12,607 nucleotides of DNA, taken from positions 1-12,607 of the forward strand of contig CABUCQ010000053.1 in assembly GCA_902490095.1 (NCBI GenBank). The letters run 5' to 3'. The notes beneath the pieces are model-generated. The model was not told where the DNA came from and did no database searches. It was given only the letters and a program-made list of their open reading frames with translations. The translations under genes were made by a program, and so were the position numbers. Shown here piece after piece: positions 1 through 7,108 of the stretch (positions are counted from its first letter, which is position 1; every line of letters starts with the position of its first letter). The stretch comes from an uncultured Collinsella sp. (GTDB lineage Bacteria; Actinomycetota; Coriobacteriia; Coriobacteriales; Coriobacteriaceae).

Positions 1-686
1 TCAACAGCCAGTCGCCGCTTGGCCTGGTGCTCTACGGCAGCCCGGCGCTCTCGGGTGTGTACGGTTTCCGCATCACGCTCCAGGGCAAGGGCGGCCACGG
101 TTCCAGCCCCGAGATCTGCATCGACCCCATCACGGCCGGCGTCCACGTGCACCTGGCGCTCCAGGAGCTTATCTCCCGCGAGGTGCCGGCGGCCAAGGAA
201 GTCGCACTTACCGTTGGTAAGTTCGCCGGCGGCTTGGCGGCCAACGTCATCCCCGACACCTGCGTGCTCGAGGGAACGCTGCGCGGCTTTGATGTTGAGC
301 TCATGGCTCACCTAAAGACCCGCATCGCGGAGGTCGTTAACGGCGTTGCTACGACCTATCGTACGCCGGCGACCATCGAGACGCTTTCGGATGTTCCGCC
401 GCTTGTACTCGACAGCGATATGACTCAGGCGTCGCTTGGCTACGTGGGCGCAGTGCTGCCCAAGACGGCTTTCTTGCCGCTTTTCCATGCCATGGCGAGT
501 GAGGACTTCGCGCTTATCTCGAGCAAGATCCCAAGTGCGTACTTTACCGTGGGCGCGGCCGTAACCGACACGGACGAACACTTTGCCCAGCACCATCCCA
601 AGGCACGTTTTAACGATGCCGAGCTGCCGCTCGGTGCCGCGGCCTATACCGCCGTCGCTTTGGGCTATATCGCCGACCACCGGTAG
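1..686 (+). CDS. M20-family metallo-amidohydrolase / peptidase, C-terminal part (5' end outside window)
   Basis: The reading frame is already open at base 3 and runs 227 codons to TAG at 684-686, so the N-terminal catalytic half lies outside the window. The visible part holds the dimerization (lid) domain, with KGGHGSSPE followed by DPITAG and LEGTLRGF. After it comes the end of the catalytic domain, with ASEDFALIS and the terminal HHPKARFND segment. These match the layout of the M20D aminoacylase/hippurate hydrolase group (HipO/AbgB-like), cytosolic metal-dependent enzymes that cut N-acyl or peptide amide bonds. The substrate cannot be read from this fragment. Most metal ligands (first His, Asp, Glu-Glu) would be upstream and were not seen. 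An MFS transporter gene follows 122 bp downstream on the same strand, so import and hydrolysis of one compound is possible but unproven. Family placement is firm, while the specific enzyme name is not. Confidence 0.88.
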   Translation, partial: NSQSPLGLVLYGSPALSGVYGFRITLQGKGGHGSSPEICIDPITAGVHVHLALQELISREVPAAKEVALTVGKFAGGLAANVIPDTCVLEGTLRGFDVELMAHLKTRIAEVVNGVATTYRTPATIETLSDVPPLVLDSDMTQASLGYVGAVLPKTAFLPLFHAMASEDFALISSKIPSAYFTVGAAVTDTDEHFAQHHPKARFNDAELPLGAAAYTAVALGYIADHR

Positions 687-695
687 CATCCAACC

Positions 696-753
696 TTGCC
701 TTTCAAGCCTGCGGGCATGGCCGTAAGGCCTATGCCCTTGTCTTTCAAGGCAA
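696..753 (+). terminator. Imperfect stem-loop between amidohydrolase and MFS genes
   Basis: An inner stem GGGCATGGCC (713-722), loop GTAA and GGCCTATGCCC (727-737) form a strong hairpin with one bulged T. An outer pair TTGCCTT (696-702) with AAGGCAA (747-753) can extend it. The bases after the inner stem are TTGTCTTT, a weak T-rich tail. It may be a partial terminator or a processing structure between the two genes. Confidence 0.45.
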
Positions 754-808
754 TCTTGGGCACTACCGGCGCCCGGCGCAGGCTATTCGTTTGTCTAAAA
801 GGAGCAGT

Positions 809-2113
809 ATGCCCCAGCAGCGTAAGTTCTTCCCCGGCTGGCTCGTGGTGGCCTCCGGCTTCGTGATCATGGCCACGTGTTACACGATTTTCGTCAACTG
901 CATGAGCCTGTTCCAGCCGCTGATCGTCAGCAACCTGGGTATTTCCCTTGCGCAGTACAACGTCTCCAATGCCATCTCCACCGTGGTGAGTGTCGTGGGT
1001 TCGCTCGTTATCGGTCATGTTGCCGATAAGGTGAGTGGCCGCGTATTGGGCTCGCTTACCGTTATCGCTACCTCGGCGGTGCTTGCCGGCATGAGCTTTG
1101 TCGGTGAGCTGTGGCAGGTCTACGTGCTCTTTGCCGTTTCGGGCTGCTTCGCTGTGGCCTCGACCCGTCTGCTCATTAGCCTTGTGACCGCCAACTGGTT
1201 TACCGCTAAACGCGGCCTTGCCATTTCCATCGCACTTTCGGGCTCGGGCTTTGGCGGAGCCATTCTCTCGCCGATCGTGAGCTCTCTTATCGTGAGTGTG
1301 GGCTGGCGCTCTGCGTTCCTGGTACTCGCTGCCGTCTGCATGGTGGCGGCACTGCCCATCACGGCTTACTCCTTCCGCACCAAGCCTTCCGAGATCGGCC
1401 TTAAGCCGCTCGGCGAGAACCCGGGCGATCCGTCCGTCTCGACGGCTGGCGATAAGGACGAGCACACGGCGCCCGAGGTTAGCGTCGGCTGGTCTCGTAT
1501 CAAGAAGAGCCCGGCGTTTTGGCTGCTCGTCGTCGCCTTCCTCTTTATGGGTCTCGTTAACGGCGCCATCTTGCCCAACCAGGTCACCAACATGACGAGT
1601 GTTACCGTCAACGGCGCCAAGATCGTCACGGGCGGCCACGATCCCATGTGGGCAGGTACCGTGCTTTCGGCCTACATGGTCACCGTCGTTATCGCCAAGA
1701 TTTCGCTCGGTGCGATCTATGACCGCTTTGGTCTGCGCTTTGGCAATATCCTTGGCTCCATTGCGTGCATTATCGCCTGCGTCGCCCTGTGCTTCCCCGC
1801 GACCGATCTTGGTCCCATCGTGGCTGCCGTGAGCTTTGGTATCGGAACGTGCATGGGCACCATCACGCCTACCATCGCCGCGTCCGAGCAGTTTGGCATG
1901 GCCGATCTCGGTAAGGTCACGGGCACCATTACCTCGCTCGAGATGGTCGGCGGCACCGTGGGCGCCATCGTCTCGGGCGTGCTGTTCGATGCCACGGGCT
2001 CCTTTGCGAGCACCTGGATTGTGTGCCTGGCATGCTCCGTGGTCATGCTCGTGTTCCTGCTGGCATCCGAGCCCATCGCCGCCAAGCTACGCGCGAGCGT
2101 GGCGGGGGAGTAG
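809..2113 (+). CDS. Major facilitator superfamily transporter, 12 TM (OFA / monocarboxylate-like)
   Basis: This 434-residue membrane protein is predicted to have 12 helices in two halves of six. I place the helices near residues 11-30, 54-72, 80-98, 102-126, 138-160, 168-188, 237-255, 280-302, 312-330, 335-356, 370-392 and 400-420, with a cytoplasmic loop at about 190-236. The MFS signature between TM2 and TM3 is GHVADKVSGR (69-78), and its echo between TM8 and TM9 is GAIYDRFGLRFG. The segment NWFTAKRGLA before TM5 resembles oxalate/formate antiporter and monocarboxylate-type members, so a small organic anion is a reasonable guess. I chose ATG at 809 because AAAAGGAG (797-804) lies 4 bases upstream. 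An in-frame TTG at 791 would put this ribosome site inside the gene. The upstream gene is an M20 amidohydrolase, so its product or substrate could be the cargo. Family is secure, substrate unknown. Confidence 0.9.
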   Translation: MPQQRKFFPGWLVVASGFVIMATCYTIFVNCMSLFQPLIVSNLGISLAQYNVSNAISTVVSVVGSLVIGHVADKVSGRVLGSLTVIATSAVLAGMSFVGELWQVYVLFAVSGCFAVASTRLLISLVTANWFTAKRGLAISIALSGSGFGGAILSPIVSSLIVSVGWRSAFLVLAAVCMVAALPITAYSFRTKPSEIGLKPLGENPGDPSVSTAGDKDEHTAPEVSVGWSRIKKSPAFWLLVVAFLFMGLVNGAILPNQVTNMTSVTVNGAKIVTGGHDPMWAGTVLSAYMVTVVIAKISLGAIYDRFGLRFGNILGSIACIIACVALCFPATDLGPIVAAVSFGIGTCMGTITPTIAASEQFGMADLGKVTGTITSLEMVGGTVGAIVSGVLFDATGSFASTWIVCLACSVVMLVFLLASEPIAAKLRASVAGE

Positions 2114-2148
2114 GCGTCCGTCGCTCTTTTCTGTTCGTCCCGTTCTGT

Positions 2149-2212
2149 CCGTGGCCGCCTTGGAAGCCGAATGGATGCTCGTACCATCATTCGGTTTCCA
2201 AGGCGGCCACGG
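2149..2212. repeat. Long palindrome 1 upstream of hisS
   Basis: The left arm starts CCGTGGCCGCCTTGGAA and the right arm ends TTCCAAGGCGGCCACGG. Beyond this 17-bp match the arms continue through CCGAAT/ATTCGG to ATG/CAT around a loop CTCGTAC. About 27 base pairs form, with one mismatch and one bulge. There is no T-tract, so it is not a typical terminator. It starts 36 bp after the MFS stop codon and could still shield that mRNA 3' end. It is the first of three tandem palindromes in this gap. Confidence 0.85.
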
Positions 2213-2222
2213 GCCTACGAAA

Positions 2223-2286
2223 TGATCCCTATTCCTCCGTCCCCAAGGGATCACGTGATCCGAAGGGGACGGAGGAAAAGGGATCA
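2223..2286. repeat. Long palindrome 2 upstream of hisS, centred on GGATCACGTGATCC
   Basis: The 64-bp element is symmetric about position 2254.5. The outer arms are TGATCCCT and AGGGATCA, the middle arms TTCCTCCGTCCCC and GGGGACGGAGGAA, and the core is a perfect 14-bp palindrome GGATCACGTGATCC. Only a few positions mismatch. With no loop it would extrude as a cruciform or form a very stable RNA hairpin. The shape resembles REP/MITE-like intergenic repeats, but membership in a genome-wide family is an inference. Confidence 0.85.
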
Positions 2287-2292
2287 CAAACA

Positions 2293-2352
2293 GCGGCGGC
2301 GCGTCTGGCCGAACGAGTCCCCATACCCTCGTTCGGTCAGGCGCGCCGCCGC
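2293..2352. repeat. Long palindrome 3 upstream of hisS
   Basis: The left arm is GCGGCGGCGCG, CTG, CCGAACGAG. The right arm is CTCGTTCGG, CAG, CGCGCCGCCGC. The two interruptions in the arms (T/G and G/T) would pair as G-U wobbles in RNA, and the loop is about 9 nt. It ends 18 bp before the hisS -10 box, so it occupies the place where a -35 element would be expected. I saw no T-box motif, so histidine-responsive T-box control is not supported. Confidence 0.8.
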
Positions 2353-2369
2353 GTTGCTGCTTTGTGCCG

Positions 2370-2375
2370 TATAAT
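2370..2375 (+). promoter_or_regulatory. Probable -10 box of hisS
   Basis: A perfect TATAAT lies 43 bp before the hisS ATG. The 17-bp-distant -35 position falls in the right arm of palindrome 3 and reads CGCCGC, so no consensus -35 is present. Either the promoter is weak, or it depends on another factor or on the structure of the palindrome. Confidence 0.55.
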
Positions 2376-2417
2376 GTCCACTACCTATGACGCGATACAA
2401 AAGAAAGGTGTTTGCCC

Positions 2418-3731
2418 ATGCAGGCACAGAAGGCGGAGGGAACCCGCGACCTTATCGGCGCCGAGATGCGCGCCTGGCAAAAGATGCAGCAGATTGCGGC
2501 CGGCGTGTTCGAGCCGTTTGGTTTTAAACCCATCGAGACGCCCGCGATCGAGCAGGTTGACGTGTTTGTCCACGGTATCGGCCAGTCGACCGACGTCGTG
2601 CGCAAGGAAATGTTCCGCGTGTTCAGCGGTGCCAACCTGGAGCGCGTCTTTACCGAGGGCACCGACACCAAACTCAAGCCCAAGCAGCGCCTGGCACTTC
2701 GCCCCGAGGGCACGGCCGGCGTGGTGCGCGCCGTCGTCGAGAACAATCTGGTGCCCCAGGGCTCCACGCCGTTTAAGGCTTACTACGCCGAGGCCATGTT
2801 CCGCGGCGAGCGTCCCCAGAAGGGCCGCCTGCGCCAGTTCCACCAGGTGGGCATCGAGTGGCTCGGCGCTCCCGATCCGGCGGCAGACGCCGAGTGCATC
2901 ATCATGCTCATGGAGTTCTACAAGCGCCTGGGCTTCGATCTTTCCAAGCTTCGTCTGCTCATCAACTCGATGGGTGACGCCCAGTGCCGTCCGGCTTATC
3001 GCGAGCAGGTTAAGCAGTTCATCCTCGATCACGCCGACGAGATGTGCGATGAGTGCCGCGAGCGCGCCGAGCTCAACCCGCTGCGTGCCTTCGACTGCAA
3101 GAACGACCACTGCCGCGAGATCATGGCCGAGGCTCCGCTGATGGGTGACAACCTGTGCGATGAGTGCCGCGAGCACTACGAGCAGGTCAAGCGCTATCTG
3201 GATGCCGCCGGTATCGAGTATGTCGAGGATCCCACCTTGGTGCGCGGCCTGGACTACTACACCCGTACTGTCTTTGAGGTCGAGGCCCCTGGCGCCGGCG
3301 TCGGCTCCATCGGCGGCGGCGGCCGCTACGATGGCCTGGTCGAGCTCGAGGGTGGCAAGCCCACGGCGGGCGTCGGCTTTGCTGTCGGTTTTGAGCGCGC
3401 CCTGCTGGCCCTGCAGGCCTTTGGCAGCGATTTGGGTGCCGATGAGGCCCCGTGCGTCTATGTCGCCAACGCCGGCAAGGAGCTGCGTCAGAACGTCTTT
3501 GCCATTACGCAGGAGCTTCGCGCCGCAGGTATCGTGACCGAGGCCGACTATCAGGGTCGTTCGCTCAAGGCCCAGTTTAAGCAAGCCGATAAGGTAGGCG
3601 CCAAGCTCATCTTGGTCCTGGGTGGCGACGAGCTTGCCGCCGGCAAGGTCAAGGTGCGCGACATGCAGAGCCATGACGAGGTGCTCGCCGATCTGGACAA
3701 CGTCGTCGAGGCGGTTCGCGAGCGCCTGTAG
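2418..3731 (+). CDS. hisS: Histidyl-tRNA synthetase
   Basis: This cytosolic class II aminoacyl-tRNA synthetase joins histidine to tRNA-His using ATP. At 437 residues it is of normal length. The N-terminus has EGTRD (8-12). Motif 2 is MFRGERPQKGRLRQFHQ (127-143) with Arg129, preceded by LRPEGT (94-99). The histidine-binding signature LVRGLDYYTRTVFE is at 274-287, GGGGRYDGL at 299-307 and motif 3 GVGFAVGFERAL at 318-329. The C-terminal anticodon-binding domain spans about 345-437. The insertion domain has Cys pairs at 210/213, 227/232 and 247/250 around NPLRAFDCK, a pattern common in bacterial HisRS. I chose ATG 2418 because AAAGGTG (2404-2410) lies 7 bases upstream, while the in-frame TTG 2412 is too close to it. 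No aspS follows directly, although hisS-aspS pairing is common elsewhere. Confidence 0.97.
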   Translation: MQAQKAEGTRDLIGAEMRAWQKMQQIAAGVFEPFGFKPIETPAIEQVDVFVHGIGQSTDVVRKEMFRVFSGANLERVFTEGTDTKLKPKQRLALRPEGTAGVVRAVVENNLVPQGSTPFKAYYAEAMFRGERPQKGRLRQFHQVGIEWLGAPDPAADAECIIMLMEFYKRLGFDLSKLRLLINSMGDAQCRPAYREQVKQFILDHADEMCDECRERAELNPLRAFDCKNDHCREIMAEAPLMGDNLCDECREHYEQVKRYLDAAGIEYVEDPTLVRGLDYYTRTVFEVEAPGAGVGSIGGGGRYDGLVELEGGKPTAGVGFAVGFERALLALQAFGSDLGADEAPCVYVANAGKELRQNVFAITQELRAAGIVTEADYQGRSLKAQFKQADKVGAKLILVLGGDELAAGKVKVRDMQSHDEVLADLDNVVEAVRERL

Positions 3732-3788
3732 CGCATCTTTTTGAGCTTCGGGCCTGCTAACGTGCCCTGCTCATGGAGAGCGATTGTT

Positions 3789-3826
3789 ACGGGGGTGTTT
3801 CGCTTTTATGCGGAATGCCCCCGTTT
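3789..3826 (+). terminator. Hairpin terminator after hisS
   Basis: A stem made by ACGGGGG and CGC on the left and GCG and CCCCCGT on the right (3789-3803 with 3810-3824) encloses a TTTTAT loop, with some mismatch in the middle. Only a short TTT follows, so termination may be moderate. It stands between hisS and the ppc promoter region. Confidence 0.6.
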
Positions 3827-3842
3827 ACGTATGCCGCCCACC

Positions 3843-3931
3843 GAGAAATACGACCATTTAGGGCAAAAACCTTTGCAATGCAGAAAATACTTTTGTGTGG
3901 TAAAGCGCAATCAGTGTCGAAAGTATTTCTC
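3843..3931. promoter_or_regulatory. Repeated AGAAA(A)TAC elements upstream of ppc
   Basis: Three copies of an AT-rich element occur. They are AGAAATAC at 3844-3851, AGAAAATACTTTTG at 3882-3895 and, inverted, CGAAAGTATTTCT at 3918-3930, which reads AGAAATACTTTCG on the other strand. The second and third copies form an inverted repeat with a 22-bp spacer. The first and third form a perfect 9-bp pair, GAGAAATAC and GTATTTCTC. The inverted copy lies where the ppc -35 box and spacer should be. A regulator site for ppc is plausible, and a degenerate intergenic repeat is the alternative. Confidence 0.4.
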
Positions 3932-3938
3932 AAGCGCC

Positions 3939-3944
3939 TATAAT
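3939..3944 (+). promoter_or_regulatory. Probable -10 box of ppc
   Basis: A perfect TATAAT lies 44 bp upstream of the chosen ppc start. No good -35 hexamer is found 16-18 bp upstream (the sequence there is about TGTCGA), which fits a promoter that needs an activator. Confidence 0.55.
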
Positions 3945-3988
3945 GAATACCGCATGTTACGTGCATAGAAGGAGGAATGGGAGGAAAC

Positions 3989-6802
3989 GTGGCTGAGAAC
4001 CTAAGCAACCAGTCTGTACCCGAAGCCGCGGCGCGCGTCGCTGCCGTGGTCAACCGCCTCGTTAACCGAATCGGCTCGAATGTCGAGTCCAGGGAGCGTC
4101 TCGCCGAGATCGAGATCCCCGAGGAGCTGCGCGACAATCTGGCGCTGTTCTTGCGCCTGGAGCGCCGTGTGCTTAGCGAGTATGATCCCGAGATCGCGGA
4201 CCTGTTCGACAAGATTTTGACAGCCGAGATTGTGGTCAATGCCGGCAACCCCGGTACCTGCGCTGCCGACGAAGCCGTCGACGAGCAGGGCGTGCCCACC
4301 GCCGACGAGCCCACTGCCGTGGCATTTCGTGAGGTCGTCGATTTGATCGACAGCCTGCCGCTCGATAAGCAGCAGGTCATCGTTCGCGCCTTTACGAGCT
4401 TTTTCCATCTGGCAAACCTGTCGGAGGAGAACTACCGTGTGGCGCAGCTGCGCGAGCGCGAGGCCGGTGCGTCGACCGATACCGAGGTCGATCCTGCCAA
4501 CGAGCTTACCGTTGCCTATCACCAGCTGGTGAATGAGCTGGGTGTCGAGGGTGCCAACGAGCTGCTCGGCAAGCTCGAGTTCCACCCTGTCTTTACCGCA
4601 CATCCCACCGAGGCCCGTCGTAAGGCCGTCGAGGGCAAGATCCGCCGTATCTCCAACCTGCTGGAGGAGCGTCCGCGTCTGGGCGGCTCCGACCTGGTGG
4701 AGAACGAGCGCCATATGCTGCAGGAGATCGACGCCCTGGTGCGTACGAGTCCCATCGCGCTCAAGAAGCCCACGCCGGTCGAGGAAGCCGATACCATCAT
4801 CGACATCTTCGATAACACGCTGTTCGACGTTATCCCCGTTATCTATCGTCGTTTTGACGATTGGGTGCTGGGCGACAAGGCCGGTACTGTGCCGCCGCTG
4901 TGCCCGGCGTTCTTCCATCCCGGCAGCTGGATCGGTTCCGACCGCGACGGTAACCCCAACGTCACCGCCAAGGTGAGCCGTGAGGTCGCCGCCAAGTACT
5001 TTACGCACATGGTGCTCAAGCTCGAGGACAAGTGCCGCCACATCGGCCGCAACCTCACGCTCGAGGCTACCTACAGCAAGCCGTCGGCCGAGCTCATTAA
5101 CCTGTGGAACCATCAGGTCGAGATGAGCCCTCGTTACACGGCCCGCGCCGAGCTGATCTCCGAGCACGAGCCGCATCGCGCCGTCATGCTCGTCATGGCC
5201 GACCGCCTGAACGCCACCGTCCGTCGTATCACCGACACCATGTACCACAGCGCCGACGAGTTCCTGGATGACCTGCGCGTCGTCCAGCGTTCGCTGGCCG
5301 CCTGCGGTGCCGTCCGTGCTGCCTACGGCCCGGTCCAAACCATCATCTGGCAGGTCGAGTCCTTCGGCTTCCATATGGTCGAGATGGAGTTCCGTCAGCA
5401 CTCCGTGGTGCATGCCCGCGCCCTTAAGGATATCCACGAGAACGGTATCCATGGCGACCTGCAGCCCATGACGCGCGAGGTCATCGATACCTTCCGCGCT
5501 ATCGGCTCCATCCAAAAGCGCTACGGCAAGAAGATGGCGCACCGCTACATCATCTCGTTTACCAAGAGCGCTCAGCATGTGGCCGACGTCTTTGAGCTGG
5601 CGCACCTGTCCTTTGCACACGAGGAGGATGTCCCCGAGCTCGACGTGATCCCGTTGTTCGAGCAGCTCGAGGACCTCGAGGGCTGCGTCGACGTGCTCGA
5701 TCAGATGCTTACGCTGCCCGTGGTGCAAAAGCGCCTTGCCCAGACCAACCGCCGCATGGAGGTCATGCTGGGCTATTCCGACTCCTCCAAGGACGCCGGT
5801 CCTACCACGGCCATGCTCGCGCTGCACTCCGCGCAGGAGCGCATCGCCAAGTGGGCCGAGAAGAACGATATCGACCTGGTGCTCATGCACGGTCGCGGCG
5901 GTGCCGTGGGCCGTGGCGGCGGTCCGGCCAACAAGGCCGTGCTGGCGCAGCCCAAGGGTTCGGTCAACTGCTTCTTTAAGCTCACCGAGCAGGGCGAGGT
6001 CATCTTTGCCCGTTACGGCAACCGCACGCTGGCTCAGCGTCATGTTGAGTCCGTTGCCGCCGCAACGCTTTTGCAGTCGGCCCCGAGTGTCGAGAAGACC
6101 AACACTGAGACCACGCAGAAGTTCTGGGATATGGCCGAGAAGCTCAACACCGCAAGCCACGAGCGCTATCTGGACCTGCTGAACACCGAGGACTTTACGC
6201 CATGGTTCTCGACCGTGACGCCGCTGACCGAGGTCGGTCTGCTGCCGATCGGCTCGCGTCCGGCCAAGCGCGGCTTGGGTGCCAAGTCGCTCGACGACCT
6301 GCGTACCATCCCGTGGATCTTCAGCTGGAGCCAGGCGCGCATTAACCTGGCCGCTTGGTACGGTCTGGGTACCGCCTGCGAGCAGCTGGGCGATCTTGAC
6401 CAGCTCAAGGCTGCCTACCAGGAGTGGCCGTTCTTCCGCACCTTTATCGACAACATCGAGATGTCGATCGCTAAGACCGATCAGCGCATCGCCAAGATGT
6501 ATCTGCACCTGGGCGATCGCCAGGATCTGTCCGAGAAGGTCTTTACCGAGATGCAGCTCACGCGTAAGTGGGTCCTTGCCATCGTCGGTGACGAGTGGCC
6601 ACTGCAGCGCCGCCGCGTGCTCGGTTGCGCCGTTCGCGTGCGTAACCCCTACGTCGACGCTCTGTCCATCGCCCAGGTCCGTGCCCTTCGCGAGGTGCGT
6701 ATGAACCAGGACGAGATGGCCGAGGAGAAGAAGGCCGAGTACATGAGCCTGATTCTTTCGACTGTGACCGGCGTCTCGGCAGGATTGCAGAACACGGGGT
6801 AA
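3989..6802 (+). CDS. ppc: Phosphoenolpyruvate carboxylase
   Basis: The enzyme adds bicarbonate to PEP to give oxaloacetate and phosphate, refilling the C4 pool in the cytosol. Seen in order are VFTAHPTEARR with catalytic His205, SWIGSDRDGNPNV (313-325), GYSDSSKDAG (595-604), HGRGGAVGRGGGP (634-646), TEQGE (666-670) and the characteristic C-terminal ending NTG. With 937 residues it is complete, and about 65 residues longer before the first active-site His than the E. coli enzyme. The common GGDRDGNP motif reads GSDRDGNP here. I prefer the GTG start at 3989, with GGGAGG 4 bases upstream. The ATG at 3977 has its GGAGG only 1 base away, so it looks less likely, and choosing it would add 4 residues. 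The gene appears to be transcribed alone, with its own -10 box and a downstream hairpin. Confidence 0.96.
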   Translation: MAENLSNQSVPEAAARVAAVVNRLVNRIGSNVESRERLAEIEIPEELRDNLALFLRLERRVLSEYDPEIADLFDKILTAEIVVNAGNPGTCAADEAVDEQGVPTADEPTAVAFREVVDLIDSLPLDKQQVIVRAFTSFFHLANLSEENYRVAQLREREAGASTDTEVDPANELTVAYHQLVNELGVEGANELLGKLEFHPVFTAHPTEARRKAVEGKIRRISNLLEERPRLGGSDLVENERHMLQEIDALVRTSPIALKKPTPVEEADTIIDIFDNTLFDVIPVIYRRFDDWVLGDKAGTVPPLCPAFFHPGSWIGSDRDGNPNVTAKVSREVAAKYFTHMVLKLEDKCRHIGRNLTLEATYSKPSAELINLWNHQVEMSPRYTARAELISEHEPHRAVMLVMADRLNATVRRITDTMYHSADEFLDDLRVVQRSLAACGAVRAAYGPVQTIIWQVESFGFHMVEMEFRQHSVVHARALKDIHENGIHGDLQPMTREVIDTFRAIGSIQKRYGKKMAHRYIISFTKSAQHVADVFELAHLSFAHEEDVPELDVIPLFEQLEDLEGCVDVLDQMLTLPVVQKRLAQTNRRMEVMLGYSDSSKDAGPTTAMLALHSAQERIAKWAEKNDIDLVLMHGRGGAVGRGGGPANKAVLAQPKGSVNCFFKLTEQGEVIFARYGNRTLAQRHVESVAAATLLQSAPSVEKTNTETTQKFWDMAEKLNTASHERYLDLLNTEDFTPWFSTVTPLTEVGLLPIGSRPAKRGLGAKSLDDLRTIPWIFSWSQARINLAAWYGLGTACEQLGDLDQLKAAYQEWPFFRTFIDNIEMSIAKTDQRIAKMYLHLGDRQDLSEKVFTEMQLTRKWVLAIVGDEWPLQRRRVLGCAVRVRNPYVDALSIAQVRALREVRMNQDEMAEEKKAEYMSLILSTVTGVSAGLQNTG

Positions 6803-6864
6803 TCGATAGCCCTGTAGTCGTCCGGGTCCGCCATTAGTTTACTTTTAGGCACGTCCTCGGACAT

Positions 6865-6909
6865 GCAAGAAGCCCTCGCTGCGCACTTCGTGCGGCGAGG
6901 GCTTCTTGC
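6865..6909 (+). terminator. Strong hairpin after ppc
   Basis: Perfect 15-bp arms GCAAGAAGCCCTCGC (6865-6879) and GCGAGGGCTTCTTGC (6895-6909) enclose a smaller inner stem GCGCAC-TTC-GTGCG. The hairpin begins 63 bp after the ppc stop. No clean T-run follows, but the right arm itself ends CTTCTTGC. It probably ends or protects the ppc transcript. Confidence 0.65.
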
Positions 6910-7034
6910 GTCCTGCGGAGTGCGCCGGGAGGGAGCTTGCTCTCCGCCCTGCGGGCTCGGCGATGTCACAACGAACAATAATTAATCTGAATTAAAGATG
7001 GTGCGCGGCCTATTGGCCGCGCGTTGTGCGTGGA

Positions 7035-7069
7035 TAAGAAAAGGGCCCAAGGTTTGTGCCTTGGACCCC
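7035..7069 (-). terminator. Rho-independent terminator of lemA
   Basis: Read on the minus strand, GGGTCCAAGG, a 6-nt loop and CCTTGGGCCC form a 10-bp stem with one mismatch (7043-7068), followed by TTTTCTT. It lies 40 bp after the lemA stop codon, the standard layout of an intrinsic terminator. Confidence 0.8.
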
Positions 7070-7108
7070 AAGGGGTTGATGAACTGGCTTAAGACTCGGC
7101 CGTGATTG

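Larger units (their letters stand above)
6803..7108. other. Non-coding gap between convergent ppc and lemA
   Basis: These 306 bp contain no ORF with a ribosome site or family features. Besides the ppc hairpin and the lemA terminator they hold three other things. A CTTG-loop hairpin lies near 6927-6948, with GCGGAG/CTCCGC flanks. An AT-rich patch (about 6970-6998) includes ATTAATCTGAATTAA, unusual in this GC-rich DNA. A perfect 8-bp stem GCGCGGCC-TATT-GGCCGCGC spans 7003-7022. Confidence 0.6.

Noticed and set aside
2149..2352. CRISPR array
   Set aside because: The repeats are palindromes of different sequence, not direct copies with regular spacers, and no cas gene is near.
2293..2417. T-box or other amino-acid-sensing leader for hisS
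   Set aside because: No T-box consensus (AGGGTGGNACCGCG-like) or specifier loop is present, and the -10 box lies after the hairpins, so they are not in the main hisS transcript.
2385..3674. 429-codon open frame antisense to hisS
   Set aside because: It is a shadow of the hisS codon structure; all class II synthetase motifs are on the plus strand.
4001..6508. 835-codon open frame antisense to ppc
   Set aside because: It mirrors the codon use of ppc in high-GC DNA, has no family motifs, and every PEP carboxylase motif is on the plus strand.
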